Below, piece after piece: positions 23,801 through 35,736 of a stretch of DNA of 64,000 nucleotides. The first letter of the stretch is position 1. Each line of letters starts with the position of its first letter. Where the stretch lies: assembly GCF_009389715.1 (NCBI RefSeq), contig NC_052404.1, positions 8,888,745 through 8,952,744 on the forward strand. Reading direction: 5' to 3'. This DNA is from Phoenix dactylifera. Its lineage: Eukaryota > Streptophyta > Magnoliopsida > Arecales > Arecaceae. The translations under genes and the position numbers were made by a program. The notes under the pieces were generated by a model. It did not search any database, was not told the DNA's origin, and saw only the letters and a program-made list of their open reading frames with translations.

Positions 23801-26772
23801 TACGTTCCTTGTTAACTAGTAGAACTACTTCCTTAATTTATTCATGCGATATTACTGCTTGTCAAGGGATGGAGGGAAATGGAGCCTTAATATATTTCCT
23901 CTTGATGTAAAGGATAAAATTTTATGCTGACCTCTTGATTGATGCTGTAACTACTTTTTTTCTTTCTTTCTTTCTAATCTAATGTGAATCATTGTGCTAC
24001 TTCTGGCTATAACCCTTGCTATGTCTGCAAAATAATACTGCTGAAATTTTTATATTGTTTTTTAATTTGTTGGATGGCTTTCTTACATATCCTTCTCACT
24101 TCAGATGACTAAGCTGGCAATCATTCCGTGCACTGTTTTATTGGAGACTCTTTTTTTCAAGAAGAAATTCAGGTCTGTATTCCATACCTATTGAAACCAA
24201 AATATTTTTTTACTGATAATCAGTATGTTATTTCATTCCACATTATTACAAATTCTCTTCTTACACCAAAGTGGTACAGGATCAGACAGTAAATGCTACT
24301 AAACTGAACCCAATAAATTAACAGAATCATGTGTCTATTTCAAGCTAATGGATTATGTCCTCTTTCAAATCTGTAAACCAAACAAACCTACACGCTGATT
24401 TGTATTTGACTATACAAGTAGGGAAAAATAAGCTGAAAGAGCATATGCAGTCGCTGAGCACTAAAAACCTCTAACCTTTGGTCTTTATGGGAATGACTAG
24501 ATAGTACATTCGGGTTGCTAGTTATGGATCATTTGAAACAAATGTACATCTAACTGTGCCAAATATGTATTGAGTGAGTAAAAGCTTTGCCAGATTGTTC
24601 AGGGATTTCTTTTGCAATGAACCACATAAATTTTTCCCTGCTGTTTGTCTAACTATAACCAGCCTCACAATATTTACTTGCTGGCACCTTTTAACATACC
24701 ACTTATGTTGTCTGATACATGTTTGATCTTGAATCTTATGAGATGTTTGTGATTTATTTGATTAATATATTATCTTCGTTATTGCAGTAGGAGTATCCAG
24801 CTCTCACTTGTCTTCCTTCTTTTGGGTGTTGGAATTGCAACTGTGACAGATCTGCAGCTCAATGTCCTGGGATCTATATTATCTCTGCTTGCAGTTGTTT
24901 CTACTTGCATTGCTCAGATTGTATCCTTAAGTAATAACCTTGACAAGACTATTTGCAGTATTATCAGCAGTTCCAATTTGATCATCTTAAACTGAAATCT
25001 TGATGTTATCGTATCACCAGTGAATCGTGGTCTTGATTTTTGTTATAGACCTTAACCCGTTCTTCTCAGATGACCAACACTATTCAGAAGAAGTTTAAGG
25101 TGTCTTCGACCCAACTTTTGTATCAATCTTGTCCTTATCAAGCACTGACCCTATTTGTCGTCGGTCCATTTCTTGATGGGCTTTTGACGAACCAAAACGT
25201 TTTTGCTTTCAAGTACACACCTCAAGTTCTGGTAAGTAATTACAAAACCATGTGGTGAAGTATCTGTATCTCCTTTTGCATAATATTGTTTTCTATCTTT
25301 ATATTTCTTTTCTGTTGCAGATTTTCATTGTGCTATCATGCCTAATATCGGTCTCCGTCAACTTCAGTACATTTCTTGTAATTGGAAAAACATCACCCGT
25401 CACCTATCAAGTCTTGGGTCATCTGAAAACTTGCCTTGTCTTGGCTTTTGGCTATGTTTTACTTCATGATCCATTTAGCTGGAGAAACATATTTGGAATT
25501 CTAATTGCATTAGTTGGGATGATCTTGTATTCTTATTTCTGCACAATTGAGAGCCAGCAAAAAGCTAGTGAAGCATCTGCTCAGATATCACAGGTACCAC
25601 AGGCCTTATCTATCCTGTATGCTGCATCGCTTTTCAGATTTTGACCCCTTGAATATGTCCTTGATCATGAGAGGTCATTTTAGAATCTGGCTTTGTTCAC
25701 ACATTACATGATCACTAATGCTTACTAAGGAGCTAGCTAATATTTAGATATATTGTGGCTGCAATCTGGACTGTTTTCCCAATTTTATGCAGTTGGAAAG
25801 TAAAATAAGCCACAATTTCTTGTGCTGCTGAAAGATCTTTACAAGTATAGATATTTACAAGCATAAATATCCTGATAAGACATGCATGTATGGAGAACGG
25901 GGACCTTTGATATCTGCCTGTGCTGTAGTAATAATTTGGAGCAGATAAAAACATGGCAGTATGCAATTTATATCAATCAGCACTAATATAGGGAAACATG
26001 ACAGGCCAATTGTAATGGTGTAATATCCATCAACAGGGTCAGACATTTTTGAATGTTAAATTCACCTCCATCATCAGTGGCTGTGTAGTTGCCATAGACA
26101 TATGTTGTGATGGTCTAGCTTTATCAATAGCAACATTTTGTTGTCAAGCGCAACCAGTAATTGATGATTCAGACAATATCTGTAGACTTGATTTTCTTAC
26201 TAAATATGAAACTAAACTCGCTTTTTGCTCATTTGATTAAATTCAATACCCACTTTCCCCCGAAGGTAACTTCTTTGATTGCCTTCAGCTGCTGCCTGTA
26301 GTGTATAAATGAATTTACAAGGTGGGTGATGCTTCTAAAGGTGGTTTTTGGGGTTCAAGGTTTTGATCTATATATTCTTGATTAGCTTTCTAAGTTGAGA
26401 TTGTTGCAAGACTTCTGCTTTTTTTTTTCTTCTTTTTCTCATTGTCCTTTAATGCTTTAGTTGTATGAAGAGTGTTTGTTCAATTAAAGTCAGACTATCA
26501 GAATATTACTTCATACTTGATGATTTGAACAGACTGTCTTCAACTAAATTTTTCTATTTCTCTAACCTTTATCAATTTGAAACTTGATATTTCATCACAT
26601 TTGTTGAATACTTATGTGCTCTCTTTTCCTTTGCCAATTTACGTAAATATTTCAGGTAAAAGAAAGTGAGTCTGATCCTTTACTCAATGTTGAACATGGA
26701 CCTGCTGTAGCAACTGATGGTGCTGCTCCAAAAGCCCCAGTATGGAGCTCAAATAAAGATTTGCATGCATGA
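20852..26772 (+). CDS. UXT3: Golgi UDP-xylose transporter, complete
   Basis: It moves UDP-xylose across the Golgi or ER membrane for xylan and xyloglucan synthesis. Exons are 20852-20972, 23352-23536, 24105-24172, 24788-24920, 25070-25231, 25321-25593 and 26656-26772, giving 352 residues; plant UXTs are about 350-357. The start MGEGERFQLGTVGALGLSVV matches the family opening. About ten hydrophobic segments follow, with VSIVICNKALISSLGF, TLTSWHLLVTFCSLH, LLNLSLGFNSVGFYQMTKLA and GKTSPVTYQVLGHLKT, which are hallmarks of the nucleotide-sugar and triose-phosphate translocator superfamily. The hydrophilic tail (VKESESDPLL to SSNKDLHA) faces the cytosol in this family. Intron 1 is 2.4 kb and carries a TRIM. 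The UXT class is firm. The number 3 comes from my memory that At1g06890 lies near bZIP52 (At1g06850). Confidence 0.95.
22713..23125 (+). mobile_element. TRIM-type LTR element in UXT intron 1
   Basis: Two terminal repeats start at 22713 (TGTGAGGATCCGTGCGGGCG) and 22990 (TGTGGGACCCGTACGGGCG) and share GTGTGTTTAGTCCCACAT and TTATTCGCCGAG. Between them are a primer-site-like TTATCAGAGTGAACTCGG (about 22828-22845) and, just before the second repeat, a purine tract (GAATGAGAGGAG). The 5-bp target duplication GATAT is intact at 22708-22712 and 23126-23130. It carries no genes. Identity between the repeats is higher than in the other TRIMs of this window, so it may be the youngest of them. Confidence 0.85.
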
Positions 26773-28448
26773 AAAAAATATGCCTTGATCTACACCATCA
26801 TACATGGATCTAAATTTACTCGGATGCTGTTATATTATAGGGGTTAGAAGAGGTGACCCCACCTGCTTTGTACAATCATATCAAATTTGACAAATTCAGT
26901 ACCCAGAGAGCTGGAACAACCAAATGTGTTTTCCTATGCATTTTTTGCTACGTTTGCAAGTCAACAGTAAAGAATTTAATTCTTGTTCATGGGGTACTGC
27001 CCCAAATTATGATTTTAAATCCAGTCATTGCACTTGCTCAATAAAAGCAAAAGCTTTTCTTCCCGCCTCTGATTCACAATCAAATCATTTTTTACAAATC
27101 CAGTACCTGAGGGCTGAAAGGACTCATACATTTTTTCTATGCTCTTGTAAGTAGCAGCAAAATGTCTTTTATTCTCATTCCTGAGGAATTGCCCCAAATC
27201 ATGAGACTTTTGTCCTGTACTATAATAGCCAAAGTTCTTGGTCTCTTTGCCTTCTCATTTTCTATAACAGGCCCAGCTGAAAGTCTCTTATTTCTTAAAA
27301 ATAGTCCTGTTTACTGCTGACTTATAATCTGTAGAGGTAAACATTCTTCTAATTGACGAATTCTGAGAATTATGTTTTACAACAAATCAGATGAAACTAT
27401 TTATGCCTGAAAGTTCCTGATTATCAGTACAAAAAGAAAGAAAAATCAATATTTTTTTTCACTCTGTAAAACTGTAAAGTTTGATTTCTTCTCTCTCTTT
27501 TTTTATTATTTTTCTTGGTAGAAGATATCTTCTCTTATTTGAGCAGCCATATGTAAAGGCCAGGCAGTGGAGTGGCGAGGTTATATGCTAAGTATGCAGC
27601 TCAAGCGGCAGATTGGAGGTATTGTCTCTGCATGAATCCAAGCTTTCCTTGCATCAGCTTTGTGAACAGCGGACCAATTTGCAATCGAATACAGAAGAAA
27701 GCTAGCTGCATTAATTGGCCTACCAGTATGTGTACTCTGATGCCACTGTGTGGATCTATAGCAGGGCCACGTAATCATGCCATCTTACAAATTTTGGCTA
27801 GTGACACATCTTTCAAGGCCCAAGATAAGGTGTCCATATCCTAAGGAGACATTCAAATCTCGTTCGCTGACAGGATAGAGATTGAACTGGTTAACTTTAT
27901 TCTCACTTTTGTTCGATATTTACAGCTGGGATGACCGTCGTCCAAACAACCCAGCAGGAGACTCCCAGTTACCGGCTTATTAAACGAATGTTGAGATCCT
28001 CCCTATTCCCTTCATCTCCTAGGTTAGGGGCGCGATCGACGAAAGCCAAGTTGAATAGCTAAAAGCTCAAGCTCAACTCGACTAAAAGTCTTTTGGGGTT
28101 AAAATTCAATTCGAGATCGATCGAGCCTTCCGATTCAAGTTTGAACTCGACTCGAAAGAAAAAGAGCAAAACTCAAAATCGATGCGGCTTGATTCGAATA
28201 TCAACCGAGCCATATTCGAACTTGAGATCGAAATCGAATTCGAGCCCATAAGCGTTAGATACTAGGCTTAGAAACTTTGTGTTGCAGCATGGCTAGATAA
28301 AGGATTATAAGAAATAGAAACAAAAATAAAATAAATAGTAAGGTTGTAAGTTTTAATCGAACCGTGGGTGTTCTAGCCATCCAGTTTTGTTTCTCTAAAA
28401 AAATGGGATTGTGATCTTATTCGGAACCTTTGAAATCTATCCACATGA
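26773..28448 (+). other. UXT 3' UTR and intergenic
   Basis: The transcript end is probably before 27250. I see no supported gene in 27250-28448. A stretch at 28050-28260 is rich in degenerate TCGAG/CTCGA words (for example CTCAAGCTCAACTCGACT). It looks like part of a hAT-like low-complexity element, but I found no matching ends. Confidence 0.4.
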
Positions 28449-28758
28449 TGGGAGAAGAAGACAAAGAAAAAACAATGAAGAAAAAAAAAGTGCAAAAAAA
28501 AAAAAAGAGAAAAAAAAGAAGGGGAGAAGGAAAAAAAAGAAAGAAAGAAAAAAAAAATTAGAGGAAAGAGAAAAAGAAAAAAAAATAGAAACAAGAGGAT
28601 AAGAGAAAGAAAGAAAAAAATAGAAAAGCAAGCAATGTAGAATAAATAAAGAAAGAAATAAAATAAAGTTAGAAGGAAGAAAAGGAAGTAAAAGAAGTAG
28701 GAAAAATAGAAAAAAATAAAAAAATAAAAAATAAATAAATAAAGGAAGGAGGATGGAG
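28449..28758 (+). repeat. 310-base purine tract
   Basis: Almost pure A and G on the plus strand, mainly A-runs broken by G or GG, with only scattered T and C. It lies about 400 bases before the Mn-SOD start. The large Phe-rich open frames on the minus strand here are artefacts of it. Confidence 0.9.
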
Positions 28759-29083
28759 GGTACCAATCTGGATGCCATAACGAACTTGATAGTGGTGTGT
28801 CCCATTTCAGAAAAATTTGGAAGACTTTTAATTCATAGGATTTAAAACTTTGATAGATAGTACTTTACTACTCTGACAATATATCTAATTGTTTTAGCAC
28901 CATGAATCTAGATTTGTAGTTAGATTTTTTTTTTCAATGATATATAAGCAAAATTTAACTATCAAACCTAGGCTTCCGATTGTCCAAGGCCGGTAGAACG
29001 AAGTCGTATCTCAAAAAGCTCAATTCGACCGACCACAAACCAACCTAACCAGTTCGTATCTCCACTATTATGATACTCGGCAC

Positions 29084-29090
29084 TATAAAT
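29084..29090 (+). promoter_or_regulatory. TATA box of the Mn-SOD gene
   Basis: CTATAAATT lies 78 bases before the chosen start codon. Transcription from about 29115 would exclude the in-frame ATG at 29090, which supports the start at 29168. Confidence 0.7.
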
Positions 29091-29167
29091 TGCCCGCGGC
29101 TGCCTCCCATCTTCCACGGTACCGCAGCTGCTCTCTCCTTCCAAAACTTCCCATCGAACGATCCGCT

Positions 29168-32100
29168 ATGGCTCTCCGCGCCATCGCCGGTAAGAAAACC
29201 CTAACACTAGGGCTAGGGTTTGGGCCCAGCGGCGCCGCCGCCGCCGCCTCCTTCCCAGGGCTGGGTTCGGGGCTCCACGCCCGGGGCCTCGTGACCTTCT
29301 CGCTGCCGGACCTCCCCTACGACTACGGTGCCCTCGAACCCGCCATCAGCGGCGAGATCATGCAGCTTCACCACCAGAAGCACCACCAGACGTACATCAC
29401 CAACTACAACAAGGCCCTCGAGCAGCTCGAGGAGGCCATGACCAAGGGAGACTCCTCCAAAGTCGTCCACCTCCAGAGCGCCATTAAGTTCAATGGCGGA
29501 GGTCCGTAATCTTCCCGTGTTCTCGTCATTCTCTCTTAGTTTCTTCGTTTTGGATTGGAATATGGGTTGAATGGGAAATCTTTGTATCATCATTTTTGAC
29601 TGGGCTTTAGGGTTTCTTGATTTAGTTCTTCTGGGTTCCCAGCTCAGATTTGCTTTCTTAGTTATAAATTGAGAATTCGTTGCTCAATTTTATAAGATGC
29701 TTTGGGATTCTTCCACGATTTGAGGTTTTATCTTCTTTTTCTGCAAAATAAGTTCTTTATTTACTAGGTTAAATATACTAATCTAATTAAAGCTTCCTAT
29801 GTCTTGAGCGCAAATGACGGGAACGATAAGCTGGTCTGTGTAGAAAAGAATGTGTGTTTATGACTTAGGACGAATCTCTAGTTGTATCAAAGCCAGTTTG
29901 GCTCTATTGCTTTGTGTGTCATGATTTCTATTATTATACCTCATGATGTATCTGTTTCGGAGCAGGGGTGGGTTAATAAGTTCTAGAAGTAATATTGGAT
30001 CTTCATTTTTTGAGCAGGAAGTTACCAATTGACATGGTTTACTTTATTACCTTTTAATTGTTGGAAATCTGCTTTAGATTCACAGTTTGTATGTCTTAGT
30101 CTGAGCTATTTTAACAAATTTATATTTTTCAGGTCATATCAACCACTCAATCTTCTGGCAAAATCTCAAGCCTGCCAATGTATGTGTTTTCTCCACCATC
30201 CACGAGTTCTGCAATTTCCCCATTTTGTGAAGCATCCTGGTCTCTGTGATCATGTTCCATTCTCGCAAAAATTCTTACAGGAAGGTGGAGGTGAGCCTCC
30301 ACATGGCTCACTTGGGTGGGCCATCGATACGGACTTCGGTTCATTAGAGGCTTTGGTGAAAACGATGAATGCAGAAGGCACAGCTTTGCAGGGATCTGGA
30401 TGGGTGGTGAGTTTGTCTAGCTTATGAGAGTACTACTTGTTTTACTTCATGGACATACCAGGTCCACCTTTTTGTGTATGCTGGATGCCTTACTGTTTTT
30501 TTCCTTGCTCTCTCAACAGTGGCTTGCTCTGGATAGGGAGGTGAAAAAACTTAAGGTTGAAACAACTGCAAATCAGGTAAACTTTATGAGGTTTGTTAAC
30601 TCATGATTTTTCTGAACTGAAATTAATTGTAGTGCAGAGTTTATTGTTTATTATGACCATGGAGTTTTATATGTACTGCTAAATTTGTTTCACACTGATT
30701 ATAGGAAAGTGCTTTCTGAATATATGCCAAAAAAGTAGTAGTCTGAGATGATTGTTAGAATGAAAATGAGTAGAGAAGAAAGACAAAAGACACTTTGATG
30801 TAGGTCCGAAATAATGCAAATGAATAGAATGGATATTTTGTGTGATATTTCCATTTTTTATATTGTGCCGACACTATTCCATCATTTTGACGTTTCTGTG
30901 CCAAAACTTTTGCTTCTGCCATTGTATAATTCTTGGATTGATGCCATGACAACCCCTCCCCCAACCACTACCAGAGACACAGACACAAGAAGAAAGTGAA
31001 CTTGAGTTCCTGGGCCACAGATTTCGGCAAAAGTTTTCTTGGAATATCCCACGAGTGATACATATAATCGGTTCTCTGTTGATTTTTCCTTTCTTTTCTT
31101 TTTTTTGAGAAAAGTTGTGTCTGACATATAAATAATTGTTTCATTAAAAATGTGCCGCTTAATTTCTGATTTGCTTGTCTGGGTGTAATGCACTTACATT
31201 TTTCCGTTCTAATGTAAAATTCATGTGAAATCAGTTTTTTGTGATGTGGTTTATCTCATTGAGATCCCAAAATCAATAACTTCATTGGCTGATTGTTACA
31301 ACTAGTTAAACTTTTTGGTTTATATATCTGGAATCACCTATTCATTTGCTTTATAATTGCTTGCTCGTGTGAAATGCATTTCGACATGCACAAGCATGCA
31401 TGTTTGTCGAACTCTTGCTTTTGTCCTAATTTTAAGTCACTTGACATTCTTTTCTATCTAGTTTGTTGATATCCTATTATTTCATCACTACATGCAAAAA
31501 TCGGTGGCTGACTAATGCATTACACAGGATCCACTAGTGACTAAGGGAGCAAATTTGGTTCCTCTACTTGGTATAGATGTGTGGGAACATGCATACTACC
31601 TGCAGGTAAATGATGTGCCTTCTGAATCTTTGCTTGTAAATGGCATTAGTGTTTGGATTTTTTTATGAATGTTTGTGTGGTGAATGGGTGCATGTGCCAT
31701 GCATACACTCATTACTATGTTACAAACTGGAGAACTAGCAGAAAACAAAAGCCTAGGAGGAGTTGGAAAGTAATCTATATCGTAAGAATACAGGACTCTA
31801 ATAACTAATAGTTGGTGGAAGGAAATGGTAGTAGAACGTAGCTGCTGGATGAACCAAATTATTTTACCCGTATTTTTGTCCTACCTTCTTTTTTCAAAAG
31901 GCAAGGAAAGCCTCAACCTTATCCAACTTGGAGCCTCTTCGTGCCTTACTTCTCTATTGATCTGACCCTAAAGGGCTCGATTAATACAGAGAGTCAAGGT
32001 GCGAATTGGCAGTTGAAAAGGCTTATTCCTCCACATCACTTCTAGTTCTATTGTAAGAAAGATTCCTTTTTTATGTGGAAAAGACCCGTATCAATAGTAT

Positions 32101-34428
32101 CTTGAATTGGCATTAGATCAAAGCGATTATGGAATATAATTTGCTGCGTAACAAGTTGGTTTGTAGTCATGCCCCTGATTTAGTCTTGGTTAGAACAGAA
32201 CTACTCAACTTTCAGTCCAGTTTCCTAAAGCTAATCCTGATCTTCAGACTGAGTTAGCTGTGGGCTTGAAGCTGAACCCAACCAGAAGACTTGATCAGAC
32301 CTGAGTGAAAATAGTTAAGAAGTTTGGCTCCACCATGTACCTCATCATAAATCTGATACAGTCCTATTAGCAGAAAAGGTTGGGTACAAGTCCATACTTT
32401 TGCCTTGAATATATGTCTTATGCTGTTTCTGACAGTGTCTATTCTTCTTCTTGATGGACCTAAGCACCTAACAATATAAACAATGATATGTGTGAGTCGT
32501 TTTGAAAACTCGATTTTAGTTTTGGTCAAGCCAAATGATTGTTGATATTGGTAGTTTTAGCAGTTTCTCTTGAGTTTTAGAGTTTTTTTGTCCAACCACC
32601 CCCATCCCCTCCCCCCACAAAAAAAGGAAGTTAAAAAAGGAGTCGAGCAAATGCTATAGGGTTCGGTATTGCATTATTCGTAACCTTTGGGCATTATGTA
32701 CAGTTCGAGTGATTGAAACTTTTAAATACTGTTAAAACTATTAAACATATAGAACTTTGAAAATAAAGAAAAATATTGCAAAAACAACAGAAGTTTTAGT
32801 ACATTTTACGAAAATAATCTGAGACTTGCTATGTATACTTGCACATGTAGGCGAGAAAAGCCTGCATGCATGCACAAGAGGCCACCTAGTCTGTAAGATT
32901 TGCTAAAGTTCTTTGATTGCCTAAACCAGTTAATTATAATTGGCTAAATTAATGGATGTTGAAGATCTCACCTTGGCCATCAGTTGGTATGCTCACTAGC
33001 CCATACACCTTCACCTTCTCATTCGCAGCCAATCCGGCCATGATGCCCTTACCAACGGACTGCTTACAGCTGACTTGGCATTGCCCCTTTGTCGCCTCTA
33101 GGTGCTGCTTCCACCATGATGGCATCACCGACCCAAGCTACTTTGACTCATTGGCGATGCCGGATGAGGGAGTAGGAGCCTCAAGGGTGGGTTGCATGGA
33201 ATGGCATCAGTATTATGTTTAGCAAATGAGGGCTGCGAACCTGTCAGCGGCGGCAGAGAAGCCTGTTACGAATTGTAGAGGAGAAGGTTGTAGAGGTTGC
33301 TGATGATGGGAAGCCTGCTTGATTATGGAAGTTCAAGGGATAGTTGGAGGTAGCTGATACATTGTAGGCCATCCATGCTAGTTGATTGGGACCATGACAG
33401 GAGCAGCAGTCAACGAAGGCGGCGAAGGGGCTACACAATGTCAACTGGAAGGCATACAGAACCAGTGGTATGGGCATCGTGGGTGAAGCAGCTGTGAATG
33501 GATATGGAGGTGGATGGAATAGCGAGCATAGCAGCTGATGGCTGAGGAGAGCTTCGTTGTCCATTCACTAGTGTGCCTCTCATGCATGAGGAAACTGTTT
33601 AGTCAGTCATCATTGACAGGTCAGGGCAGTCCCCAACAACTTCAGCCAATTTTGAAGACTGTAGCCTCCTATGCACACACGTACACTTCCCTCTCCTACA
33701 TGTGCGAATACAACCAGCAAGCCTTAAATATATCCCATTCTCTATGCTTCGGTTATTTTCTAACTCTTAATGGAATCTAAGCAAGGTTTACTGGATCTCG
33801 GTAGTATAAATTTAAAACATTAATATACTTTGAAACACATCTTCATGATTTGACATGGGCTAACAATTGATATGATTTGTACCCTGCATTGGGAAATATT
33901 GTTCCTAAATGCTTAAAAAAGGGAAATATTCTTCCTGCATTCTTGATTTTATAACTTGGGAGCAAGCAAAGTTTGTAGCAAAGCTGCAATAATCCGGAAT
34001 GCCTGCACTTTGGCTAAAACCTGGAAGAAACATTAAGCCTTGGTATGGGTGGATCAAGCCTACAATATTCTCAGGGATTCCTATGATTGTGAAGATGCAT
34101 TTGCTTGTTGACTGAGTATTCATTATCCTGCTTGCCTTGCTGGGATGCCATGCAGATGCATGATGGATGTCCGGATTTTGTGTCATGACTTGTTGGTGTG
34201 TTTATCAACAAATTAGCTGCATATGAAGTTTTTCTTCCAGCAGTTTGATAAATCTTATAATTCAAGTTTTGCCAGCATGCTCCTCCCTAGGCTTTGTATG
34301 ATGTGCTGAACTTTTTATCTCTTCATTTGGTGCAGTACAAAAATGTGAGACCAGACTATTTGAAGAACATATGGAAGGTCATGAACTGGAAATATGCCAG
34401 TGGAGTCTACGAGAAAGAGGTTGCTTAA
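29168..34428 (+). CDS. MSD: mitochondrial manganese superoxide dismutase, complete
   Basis: It converts superoxide to oxygen and hydrogen peroxide in the mitochondrial matrix. Exons are 29168-29501, 30133-30179, 30281-30406, 30520-30576, 31528-31605 and 34336-34428, giving 244 residues. Residues 1 to about 41 are an Arg/Ala/Gly-rich presequence, and the mature enzyme starts near [17 protein letters not shown]. The four metal ligands are present: His68 (in QLHHQKHH), His116 (NHSIFW), Asp205 and His209 ([10 protein letters not shown]). The second-sphere Tyr76 and Gln188 (ANQDPL) are there too; Gln at that place, rather than near the second ligand, points to manganese. Intron 5 is 2.7 kb and holds a fold-back repeat. 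Start: the first ATG after a TATA box. The neighbours TRM1-like and AGAL3 recall the MSD2 locus of Arabidopsis (At3g56350), while the sequence reads like MSD1, so I leave the number off. Confidence 0.97.
32950..33566. repeat. imperfect inverted repeat in Mn-SOD intron 5
   Basis: A left arm of about 215 bp (32950-33165) and a right arm (about 33355-33566) are reverse complements at roughly two-thirds identity by eye. Shared anchors include AATGGA, GCCATCAG, TATGCTC.CTA, GATGCCC.TACCA and CCCCTT.G.CGCCT. This looks like a decayed terminal-inverted-repeat or fold-back element. I found no target duplication and no coding sequence. Confidence 0.55.
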
Positions 34429-35736
34429 TGTGAGCTTTCGTGTGAAGTTCCCACCTTTCGTGTTTACCATGAGCACACTTTTGTATTAAATAAGATGGGC
34501 CTCTCCTGGAATAGATGCTTGTTTAATTTTTATACCACCTGAAAGAAACAGCATCGGCTGCTAACGCCATTGGCCTCGCACACGATCGACTGTTTGTAGC
34601 TCCTAAAAGAGCTGTTCGCATGTCAAGCTAGCAGCTGATATGTCATGTTAATATTAAGAGTGCAATCTTTTTGAGCGGTAAGTGTTTCGTGTGTGAACCT
34701 ATAGCATATTAGATGACAAAAGAGCAATCGGCGATCTAGGGCCCTATCGCATGGATGCGACATAGGATTGTGACGCCATTAATCAGAAAAACTATGCCTA
34801 CCGCCTGTAAAGGTTGGCATCACTAATTAGGCATATGCTGGCAATTCCCTCTGCACAAATCATGCCCACTTCAAACCGAACTCTGTATAGGGTCCAGAAC
34901 CGGTTTTCCTGCTGGTCGTACCCAATGTACCCCACTGCTGCAGCTAATATCATTCATCATTCGATCCCCAATAGCCTATCCAGCCAGATCATTCCAGAAT
35001 CCAGTGTGCAGCTTTACACTCCTTCATAAGCCAAAATCTAGAGTTCGCATCATTGCAAAATAAGACCTAGTGGGTGCAGGCTGATGCGCACCTGTTTTAC
35101 CTGTTAATAAACTATAATCCTTGAAAAACATACTACAGCCTGGCCTGATCTATTGGAACAAGCAGGTTTAGCAAGCTTGAGCCCAGCCCAGGATATAAGA
35201 AACTCAACTGGACTGGACTGGAATGGTATAAGCCTCATCTTGAAGCCAGGAACTCAGGATTGTGCCCTGTTACTTTCAAGGACATCAAAGTTTCAATGCA
35301 GTTCTTGAATCAAAACTCATAGGCTTGGAACTTTAGCACCCCAAACTTCAATTACTCTTCTTTTTTTTTTTTTTTTGAAGACCTCCATTTGGCATATTAC
35401 AACAAAATTGAAGTTCACGCGATGACTTCCCATTTCTACAGTTGGAAACACTACATACACCTCTTTAGATGCAACCAACAACAAATACGGAGGCCAAAAC
35501 CGATGATGGCAACAACGGTGAAAAAGCATAGGACACCTTATTCCAACATCTTCGTGTTGTTCCATGGTTCGCGATGCTGACCTTGGTATGGAAAGGATGG
35601 GGTACAACGTTCAACCTATTGACCTCTCACATATGCTCTTGGTACTGTCAGAAAATAGAATTTTTACCTCCGTTGGCGGTTTGAGCAGCAAAAAACTCCG
35701 GAAGCTGAATCCATGTTAATGAGTTAACCTCAATAG
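34429..35736. other. convergent 3' region between Mn-SOD and TRM1-like
   Basis: Both flanking genes end here, so it holds two 3' UTRs. No further gene is supported. A T-run lies at 35358-35377. Confidence 0.45.

Noticed and set aside
28373-28805. Phe-rich and Lys-rich open frames of 63-122 codons
   Set aside because: They are by-products of the long purine tract and have no protein character.
29090-29167. In-frame upstream ATG that would lengthen Mn-SOD by 26 residues
   Set aside because: It lies inside or next to the TATA box, so it should not be in the mRNA. The family start MALR fits the ATG at 29168.
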